Shown here in pieces: positions 1-4,573 of a DNA stretch of 8,924 bases. Within the stretch, counting starts at the first letter, position 1. The number at the start of each line of letters is the position of its first letter. The translations under genes and the position numbers were made by a program. The notes beneath the pieces were generated by a model. It worked only from the letters and a program-made list of their open reading frames with translations, ran no database searches and was not told where the DNA came from. Origin of the DNA: an uncultured Bdellovibrionales bacterium (GTDB lineage Bacteria > Bdellovibrionota > Bdellovibrionia > Bdellovibrionales > UBA1609); the NCBI GenBank assembly GCA_937980625.1, contig CALJPJ010000304.1, positions 1-8,924 on the forward strand. Reading direction: 5' to 3'.

Positions 1-136
1 TGAAAATTATAGACAGATTATTACAGGTTCAATTGAGAGAGAAAAAGAAAAAGAAGCTAAAATAGCCAAGAAAAACGCTTCTCGTTCAATGAGGCCATCT
101 AGGGATTCAAGACCTTCTAGAGATTCTAAGGACTAA
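1..136 (+). CDS. 3' end of a ribosomal-cluster gene with a basic Arg/Ser tail (partial; possibly S6 or S18)
   Basis: The window opens inside a reading frame (first full codon at position 2) that gives 44 residues and stops with TAA at 134-136. The visible part begins ENYRQIITGSIER, continues as a Lys/Glu-rich helix-like stretch, and ends in an Arg/Ser/Asp tail holding two copies of RPSRDS. It lies only 4 bases before the next start, so it is probably cotranscribed with the DUF2232 gene and rplI. In many bacteria rpsF and rpsR sit just upstream of a YybS/DUF2232 gene and rplI, so this is most likely a C-terminal extension of S6 or S18; charged tails are common on S6. The core domain lies outside the window and the S18 C-terminal motif is not visible, so the product is inferred from context only. 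Confidence 0.6.
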   Translation, partial: ENYRQIITGSIEREKEKEAKIAKKNASRSMRPSRDSRPSRDSKD

Positions 137-140
137 AATA

Positions 141-1049
141 ATGTTTAAAGAATCAAAGTTGTCATATCCAAGGCTTTTTGGGCTTTGGATTATTTCATTA
201 TTAACAATACCATTCGGATTTTTATTTTCTGGAATGTTTATTAATATTGTTCAGACCAATTTGCAAGAGGTGTATAAATATATACCTGCAATCGTGGCAA
301 CTTACTTACTATACATAGTTAACCCTGTTTTAAGTTTAATTTATATTTCTTTAGCATTACTAGTAGGGTTATTTCACACATTATTTAAATCGAATTTTAG
401 TTTATTTAAAAGTGGTTTGATGGCTGTAACTCTAGTTTCAGGTATTTACCTTTTATTTTTGTACTCATTTTTTTACTTAAACTTGCTAAGCTGGGATGGA
501 ATATATCATAGCATACAGTGGAGCTTTCACCAGTTGTCTACACTTGGCTTAATGAGGGAAGAAGCAGTATTAAAGTCTGCAGATGTAAAATTATTAGCTT
601 ATCAAGTGCCATCGATAATTGTGAGTATTGCAGCAATTAGCCTGTTTATAGCATTAATATTTGAAAAAAAATTAACAAAATTGCTGTCTTTAAAAGAGAA
701 ATTAAAGGGTGAGTTAAGCTATTTTAAAGTTCCTGACTATTTTGTTTGGATTTTAATATTAAGTTTGGCCTTTGCATTTATTGATGTTGGCTCTATTGCA
801 CTTAAAATGATGGCATTAAATGTTTTAAATATTTGCGTACTTGTTTATTTTATCCAAGGTTTTGCAATTTTATTTAATTTTTTTGAAGTATTTAAAGTTG
901 GTTTTTTTACTAAATTTATTATGGTTTTGTGTTTGGTGATTCAATTACCATTTATAACTGCCATTTTTGGTGTTTTAGATTATTGGTTTAATTTTAGAGG
1001 TCGTTTTTTAAGAAAAGCAACTCAAATAAAGGAGAGGAGCGGATTATGA
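141..1049 (+). CDS. DUF2232 (YybS-like) polytopic inner-membrane protein
   Basis: This 302-residue protein is very hydrophobic, with about eight likely membrane segments (roughly residues 12-36, 46-60, 62-82, 92-115, 153-175, 199-217, 222-247 and 255-280). The C-terminus carries GVLDYWFNFR (277-286) followed by a basic tail, which matches the ending typical of the YybS/DUF2232 family. These proteins often sit between rpsF/rpsR and rplI, as here, and their biochemical role is not known. The ATG at 141 is preceded by AAGGA (128-132) at 8-base spacing, inside the end of the previous gene. The gene's TGA overlaps the rplI start as ATGA, which points to translational coupling with L9. The family call rests on topology, the C-terminal motif and the gene neighbourhood. 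No catalytic motif is visible. Confidence 0.8.
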   Translation: MFKESKLSYPRLFGLWIISLLTIPFGFLFSGMFINIVQTNLQEVYKYIPAIVATYLLYIVNPVLSLIYISLALLVGLFHTLFKSNFSLFKSGLMAVTLVSGIYLLFLYSFFYLNLLSWDGIYHSIQWSFHQLSTLGLMREEAVLKSADVKLLAYQVPSIIVSIAAISLFIALIFEKKLTKLLSLKEKLKGELSYFKVPDYFVWILILSLAFAFIDVGSIALKMMALNVLNICVLVYFIQGFAILFNFFEVFKVGFFTKFIMVLCLVIQLPFITAIFGVLDYWFNFRGRFLRKATQIKERSGL

Positions 1050-1489
1050 AGGTGATGTTACAGAAAGATGTAAAAGATTTAGGTAAAGTTGGTGACCTTG
1101 TAAATGTGTCAGCTGGCTATGCAAGAAATTTTTTATTTCCAAGAAGGTTAGCGTTATTAGCAACAGAAGGTAAAGTCAAAGAGTGGAACCATTTACAGAA
1201 GCTTGCAGATATTAAAAAGAAAAAAGCTAATGTAGATCGTGAAAAGTTAGTGGCTGAAATTTCAGGTAAAACTATTAGTTTTAAAATGCAAGCGAGTGAA
1301 GAAGATAAATTATTTGGTTCTATAACACCATTAGAAATATCTAAAGCACTATCAAAAATTGGTTTTGAAATTGATAAAAAAGATATTATTCTGGAAGAGC
1401 CAATTAAAATGTTAGGTCAATACAAAGCAGTTGTTAAACTTGGTGAAGAGCTAAAGGGTGACGTAACTGTTATTGTAGAGAAAATTTAA
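1046..1489 (+). CDS. rplI: 50S ribosomal protein L9 (bL9)
   Basis: This encodes the large-subunit protein that binds 23S rRNA near the base of the L1 stalk and reaches out from the ribosome; it affects frame maintenance. At 147 residues it has normal length and both domains. The N-terminal RNA-binding domain starts MKVMLQKDVKDLGKVGD and holds the family signature GYARNFLFP (24-32). A long Lys-rich connecting helix follows (about 41-75). The C-terminal domain includes KLFGSIT (88-94) and KMLGQYKAVVKL (121-132). The ATG overlaps the previous stop by four bases (1046-1049) and has a good AGGAG (1035-1039) six bases upstream, so initiation can be independent as well as coupled. It is the last plus-strand gene of the cluster; its TAA overlaps the stop of the convergent small gene. 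Confidence 0.98.
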   Translation: MKVMLQKDVKDLGKVGDLVNVSAGYARNFLFPRRLALLATEGKVKEWNHLQKLADIKKKKANVDREKLVAEISGKTISFKMQASEEDKLFGSITPLEISKALSKIGFEIDKKDIILEEPIKMLGQYKAVVKLGEELKGDVTVIVEKI

Positions 1490-1671
1490 GTGTTTACGTT
1501 TGGTAGATTATCTTTTAGGTAATCTGCCATGATCTCTCTTAATAAACTTAGGTTTAAATCATCAATTTGAATATTATTACTTTTCAAAAGTGAAAGTACT
1601 TCATTGCGAATGCCGGAACCACTCAGCCCTGTTGCGTTTATTAAAACCTCAAATAAGTCTTTTCCACTCAT
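1486..1671 (-). CDS. small conserved-looking acidic protein, 61 aa, function unknown
   Basis: I do not recognise this 61-residue protein. It begins MSGKDLFEVLINATGL and looks fully helical, with an amphipathic Leu/Ile pattern (residues 5-15, 20-31 and 40-55), no Cys or Trp, and a net acidic charge (8 Asp/Glu against 5 Lys/Arg). There is no signal peptide or membrane segment. It is probably a real gene and not a shadow: it lies almost wholly outside rplI, has a strong Shine-Dalgarno AAGAGGG (1678-1684) six bases before the ATG, and fills the gap after rplI. It converges on rplI and their stop codons overlap by four bases (1486-1489). A candidate promoter and a 5'-UTR inverted repeat lie upstream. 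The fold could suit a small protein-protein adaptor, but that is a guess. Confidence 0.7.
   Translation of the reverse strand: MSGKDLFEVLINATGLSGSGIRNEVLSLLKSNNIQIDDLNLSLLREIMADYLKDNLPNVNT
1502..1528 (+). other. 9-bp RNA hairpin just after rplI, inside the convergent small gene
   Basis: The arms GGTAGATTA (1502-1510) and TAATCTGCC (1520-1528) pair over nine positions in plus-strand RNA, counting one G-U pair, around the loop TCTTTTAGG. The hairpin starts 12 bases after the rplI stop, where a 3'-end structure is expected. It is followed by ATGATCTCTCTT and not a clean U run, so it is not a textbook intrinsic terminator. The minus-strand RNA has an A-C mismatch at the G-U position, so the structure suits plus-strand transcripts better. 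Confidence 0.4.
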
Positions 1672-1701
1672 AATATTCCCTCTTGGAACACATTTTTATT
1701 A

Positions 1702-1724
1702 AGCAATACATCTATGTATTTGCT
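1702..1724. repeat. imperfect inverted repeat in the leader of the 61-aa gene
   Basis: AGCAATACAT (1702-1711) and ATGTATTTGCT (1714-1724) are complementary apart from one bulged base; the inner AATACAT-CT-ATGTATT is perfect over seven pairs. On the plus strand it is followed by GTTTTATTTTT (1725-1735), so it could end rightward transcription coming from rplI. On the minus strand it lies about 30 bases before the 61-aa start, where it could be an operator or a leader hairpin. The two-base centre is short for an RNA loop, which slightly favours a DNA-binding site. Confidence 0.4.
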
Positions 1725-1747
1725 GTTTTATTTTTCGTATATGCTAA

Positions 1748-1776
1748 ATAAAACAATAGCTTTAAGCCGGATTCAA
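1748..1776 (-). promoter_or_regulatory. candidate sigma70-type promoter for the 61-aa gene
   Basis: Reading leftward, TTGAAT (1771-1776) resembles a -35 box and TTTTAT (1748-1753) a -10 box, with a 17-base spacer. Each matches four of six consensus bases. The predicted start near 1741 gives a leader of about 70 bases that contains the inverted repeat at 1702-1724. In such AT-rich DNA matches like this are common, so support is weak. Confidence 0.25.
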
Positions 1777-1886
1777 TAAATAAAATAGTTCTCGACTTAA
1801 GTTATAGATATAAATTTAACAGTATTTCATTTAAAAGCTGTTAAGTAGCTGAGAATGTTTACTAATTATAAAACAATTTATTTTTT

Positions 1887-1944
1887 TAAAAATGCTATAA
1901 AGCATAAAAGGTCAAAGCTTTAAGCCAAAGGCTGTTAAAAAAGC
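1887..1944 (-). terminator. candidate dnaB terminator: two successive hairpins
   Basis: Downstream of dnaB, leftward RNA can first form GCTTT/AAAGC outside AGCC-TTT-GGCT (1917-1944). It then forms ATGCT-TTAT-AGCAT (1892-1905), which runs into a short U tract (TTTTT, broken by A residues from 1887). The first hairpin has some G+C pairs; the second has the better tail. Both are short. This is the best position for ending the queE-fis-dnaB transcript. Confidence 0.35.
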
Positions 1945-1984
1945 GACTTATAATTTTAAACAACCAAAATGAAGTGTTAACATC

Positions 1985-3433
1985 TTACCCTGGGGCAAAG
2001 TTTTTATTAATTGGTTTTACGTTTGGAGCGAAGTTTTGTGGTGCCTTGTTTTTTTGATTTTTAAAACCTTCTGGCGGTTTTGGAGTTGGTGGTTGAGGTC
2101 CATTGTTTTGTTCTATTTGATTGGCAAAAATTCCATATTCAGGAATCCACCTTAGCTTAACAGCACCAGTTGGTCCGTTTCTTTGTTTACCAATAATAAC
2201 TTCAGCTTGCCCTTTGATATCAGGGTTGTCTCTGTCGTAATAATCTTCACGATAAAGCATCATAATAATATCGGCATCTTGCTCAATTGACCCAGATTCA
2301 CGCAAGTCTGAAAGCATAGGACGTCGATCAGCACGACCTTCAACACCTCGGTTTAACTGTGCTAGTGCAAGAACAGGAACTTCAAGTTCTTTGGCTACAG
2401 CTTTTAAAGTTTTAGATATTTCAGAAACCTCACGTTCACGGCTTTCAACTCTTTGCTTCAAACTCATTAGCTGCATATAATCAATCATAATCATGTCTAA
2501 GCCATGTTTCGCTTTTAATCGTCTCGCTTTAGCGCGAATTTCAAAGGGGCTAATGCCTGAGGTATCATCAATAAAGAGTTTAGACTCGCTGAGAGTGGCT
2601 GCAGTCGTTATTAATCTGGACCAAGCTTTATTATCTAATGAACCAACACGCATGTCAGATAGCTTAATTTTGGCTTCTATAGCAAGCATTCTCATCATAA
2701 CTGATTCTTTACCCATCTCTACTGAAAAGTAAGCAACACTTTTCTTTTCTCTTAAAGCTGCATGTAAAGCACAATTTAGACTAAATGCAGTTTTACCCAT
2801 GGACGGACGGGCTGCAATAATAGAAAGCTCACCTGGTTGAAAGCCTGCAGTCATATTATCCATAATTGTAAAGCCGCTTGGTACTCCGGTTAACTGCCCT
2901 TTTTGCGCGTGTAATTTTTCAAGCTTTTCAATACTAAGTTTAATGAGATCACTAGATGATACTAGACCAGTCATTGCCTTTTGCTCAGTGAGAGCAAAGA
3001 TTTCAGCTTCACACTGATCCATAAACGAATTTACATCTTCAAAGTCTTGGGCAAAAGCTTGCTCGGCAAGACTGTTATTCAGTTTAATAAGTCGACGCAG
3101 TAAAAATTTATCACGGATAATTTTAGCATAGTTAGCTATATTAGCAGAGGATGGAGTGTGATCCATAACTTCAGCTAAATAAGCTGGACCACCAATTGCT
3201 TCCAGCTCACTTTTAGACATTAAATTATTAGAAACAGTAACGAGATCTGTGGGTTCGTTTTTTTGGTTTAATTCACGTATCGCAGAAAAAATTTTTTTAT
3301 GTGCAGGCTTATAAAAGTCGTGCTCAGAAATTAAATCAGCAATTTCGTCCCAGGCCTCTTGGTCTAATAGTAGGCCGCCGAGCACAGATCTCTCAGCCTC
3401 AAGATTTTGAGGCGGAACTTTCCGTAATTCCAT
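1985..3433 (-). CDS. dnaB: replicative DNA helicase DnaB
   Basis: This is the hexameric 5'-3' helicase that unwinds DNA at the replication fork and binds DnaG primase. The 482 residues have the full family layout. The N-terminal DnaB domain spans about 8-110 (PPQNLEAERSVLGGLL near the start), a linker helix runs to about 180, and the RecA-type ATPase domain covers about 181-440. The Walker A is ARPSMGKT (208-215) and the Walker B IMIDYMQL (315-322). LAQLNRGVEGR (356-366), SDLRESGSIEQDAD (375-388) and the C-terminal KQRNGPTG (416-423) are all standard, and there is no intein. After about residue 443 comes a Pro/Asn/Lys-rich tail of some 40 residues, probably disordered. The ATG has AGGA five bases upstream. 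The 105-base gap to fis leaves room for a separate promoter, but I see no convincing one. Confidence 0.98.
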   Translation of the reverse strand: MELRKVPPQNLEAERSVLGGLLLDQEAWDEIADLISEHDFYKPAHKKIFSAIRELNQKNEPTDLVTVSNNLMSKSELEAIGGPAYLAEVMDHTPSSANIANYAKIIRDKFLLRRLIKLNNSLAEQAFAQDFEDVNSFMDQCEAEIFALTEQKAMTGLVSSSDLIKLSIEKLEKLHAQKGQLTGVPSGFTIMDNMTAGFQPGELSIIAARPSMGKTAFSLNCALHAALREKKSVAYFSVEMGKESVMMRMLAIEAKIKLSDMRVGSLDNKAWSRLITTAATLSESKLFIDDTSGISPFEIRAKARRLKAKHGLDMIMIDYMQLMSLKQRVESREREVSEISKTLKAVAKELEVPVLALAQLNRGVEGRADRRPMLSDLRESGSIEQDADIIMMLYREDYYDRDNPDIKGQAEVIIGKQRNGPTGAVKLRWIPEYGIFANQIEQNNGPQPPTPKPPEGFKNQKNKAPQNFAPNVKPINKNFAPG

Positions 3434-3538
3434 GTTTATCCTATGAATTCAGTTAATTTATTAAGTGCGAGTCATATCATGCTGCTAATAACAAAGAGCT
3501 CGCTGAAGAGAAATCTTGCTGTTCAAATATGTATTTAG

Positions 3539-3835
3539 TTATTTATTTTTAGCTTTAATTTGATAGTTATCAATTTTCTTTTTTAAAGTATTGCGATTGA
3601 TACCAAGCATTTGAGCAGTTTTAACTTGATTACCTTTAAAAGACTTTAAAGATAATTCAATTAATGGTTTTTCAACTTGTTCCATAACAATTGAGTATAA
3701 ACCGTTAATTTGAACTTCAGCTTCTTCACGTTGTTTAAATAAAATTTCCAATTTACTTTTAACTAATTTTTCTAGGCTTACAGCATTTAGATTTGCAACA
3801 AATAAGTTATCCGATTGATTGTAATTTAGTTCCAA
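3539..3835 (-). CDS. fis: Fis-type nucleoid-associated DNA-binding protein, TTG start
   Basis: This is a stand-alone Fis homologue. Fis proteins are dimers that bend DNA, shape the nucleoid and regulate transcription and recombination. Started at TTG 3835 it is 98 residues, as long as E. coli Fis, and it aligns along its whole length as I recall that sequence: NQSDNLFVANLN matches the N-terminal NSDVLTVSTVN, GLYSIVMEQVEKPLIE (45-60) matches DLYELVLAEVEQPLLD, and the C-terminal helix-turn-helix (about 68-90) contains GNQ, LGINRNTL and KKKI. A longer frame reaches TTG 3892, but that start lies inside queE, lacks a Shine-Dalgarno site and adds 19 residues absent from Fis. The chosen TTG follows GGGGG (3840-3844) at four bases and lies 29 bases past the queE stop. 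The weak start may limit expression. The HTH is shared with NtrC-type regulators, but no ATPase domain is present. Confidence 0.85.
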   Translation of the reverse strand: MELNYNQSDNLFVANLNAVSLEKLVKSKLEILFKQREEAEVQINGLYSIVMEQVEKPLIELSLKSFKGNQVKTAQMLGINRNTLKKKIDNYQIKAKNK

Positions 3836-3839
3836 GTTT

Positions 3840-3844
3840 CCCCC
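3840..3844 (-). promoter_or_regulatory. ribosome binding site deciding the fis start
   Basis: Leftward, GGGGG precedes AAAC and the TTG at 3835. It can pair with the CCUCC end of 16S rRNA if G-U pairs are allowed. Other in-frame TTG codons are poorer: 3868 has GGGAG only one base away, and 3892 has no purine-rich site. The spacing here is slightly short, so the site is probably of moderate strength. Confidence 0.5.
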
Positions 3845-3864
3845 GTAAGAATTTAGGATGTTAA

Positions 3865-4518
3865 TCAAACTCCCGTAATGTGAGGATTCCAAATATACTT
3901 ATGTAGTTGTAATTGCAACCTTGCATTTGAATTTTTTGAAATTATTTTTTCTGCAAGCCATTTTTCATTTATTTTTTTGAATGATGGACTGTATAAAACA
4001 GTGCTAGAACGAAATAAATCATGTTTTAAGCAAAACTCTTCTGCCCATTGAAAATCACTTTTGGAACAGATCACAAATTTATATTCAGTCTTGACAAGCG
4101 TAGCAAGATTTTTAGGTAAGTTGTCTAAAGAGAATTTATTGGCCTCACCACTGTCGGGAGTTTTAACATCAATTATTTTTTTCACTCTTGAATCAACGAG
4201 GTTGCAACTAATATCTCCACTTGTTTCTAAAGAGACATTATAGTTTAAATTACAGAGTTTTTTCATGAGTAAGTAAATATTTTTTTGTAATAGAGGTTCA
4301 CCACCAGTAACGCACACATATTGTGGCTTATAAGATTGAACTTTTTCTAGGATTTCATCTACAGACATCATGTCTCCAGCATTGTAAGCATATTTTGTAT
4401 CACAATAACTACAACGTAAGTGGCACCCAGAAGTACGAATAAAAACAGTTGGGTAACCAGAATACGTAGATTCGCCCTGAATGCTGTAAAAAATCTCATT
4501 AATTTTAATTGTTTCCAT
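3865..4518 (-). CDS. queE: 7-carboxy-7-deazaguanine synthase QueE (radical SAM)
   Basis: QueE is the radical-SAM enzyme that converts 6-carboxy-tetrahydropterin to 7-carboxy-7-deazaguanine, a step toward queuosine in tRNA (or deazaguanine in DNA). The protein has 217 residues, normal for the family. It opens with INEIFYSIQGES (6-17), the family N-terminus. The cluster-binding CX3CX2C is C32, C36 and C39, the compact form seen in QueE. The SAM-binding TGGEP is at 71-75, LETSG at 97-101 and DVKTPDSGE at 117-125. The C-terminal LQLQLHKYIW (201-210) is typical. The ATG at 4518 is the first in its frame here; GAGGA lies about 13 bases upstream, which is far, so the site is weak. It is the first gene of a probable queE-fis-dnaB unit. 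No queC, queD or queF is in the window. Confidence 0.95.
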   Translation of the reverse strand: METIKINEIFYSIQGESTYSGYPTVFIRTSGCHLRCSYCDTKYAYNAGDMMSVDEILEKVQSYKPQYVCVTGGEPLLQKNIYLLMKKLCNLNYNVSLETSGDISCNLVDSRVKKIIDVKTPDSGEANKFSLDNLPKNLATLVKTEYKFVICSKSDFQWAEEFCLKHDLFRSSTVLYSPSFKKINEKWLAEKIISKNSNARLQLQLHKYIWNPHITGV

Positions 4519-4573
4519 GAAAACTAGACTTTCCTCAATATCGCTTTTTGCAAGAGTTAATTAAACTATTCAT
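4519..4573. promoter_or_regulatory. 55-bp divergent promoter region between queE and ftsK
   Basis: Both genes point away from this short AT-rich gap, so it should hold both promoters unless one lies inside a gene. The self-complementary TTGCAA at 4548-4553 could serve as a -35 box in either direction, but neither partner -10 is convincing. TTAATTAA at 4557-4564 sits in an imperfect palindrome. ftsK has no Shine-Dalgarno site close to its ATG, and an in-frame TAA at 4562-4564 rules out an earlier start. A very short or absent ftsK leader is therefore possible. Confidence 0.45.

Larger units (their letters stand above)
1672..1984. other. 313-bp AT-rich intergenic region with several inverted repeats
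   Basis: This gap lies between the end of dnaB and the start of the 61-codon gene, both on the minus strand. I found no credible gene in it. It holds a candidate promoter, a 5'-UTR inverted repeat and two candidate dnaB terminator hairpins, each listed separately. It also has an 11-base direct repeat, AGCTTTAAGCC, at 1758-1768 and 1916-1926, and GCTGTTAA at 1838-1845 and 1931-1938. It is unusually long for this tightly packed window. Confidence 0.6.

Noticed and set aside
1741..1779. 12-codon plus-strand frame in the intergenic region
   Set aside because: It is too short and has no clear ribosome binding site; its bases overlap the candidate promoter.
1758..1926. Repeated AGCTTTAAGCC and GCTGTTAA as a possible mobile element or iteron array
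   Set aside because: There are only two copies each, irregularly spaced, with no terminal inverted repeats or transposase; chance similarity in AT-rich DNA is likely.
2493..2732. 79-codon plus-strand frame inside dnaB
   Set aside because: It lies wholly antisense to the conserved DnaB ATPase region and shows no family features.
1985..3433. Possible intein in DnaB
   Set aside because: The ATPase motifs are continuous and the length is normal.
3836..3892. Longer fis reading frame from TTG 3892 (117 aa)
   Set aside because: The extra 19 codons overlap queE, have no Shine-Dalgarno site and have no counterpart in Fis; the start at 3835 gives the normal 98 residues.
4061..4243. 60-codon plus-strand frame inside queE
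   Set aside because: It is antisense to conserved QueE codons, and nothing supports its translation.
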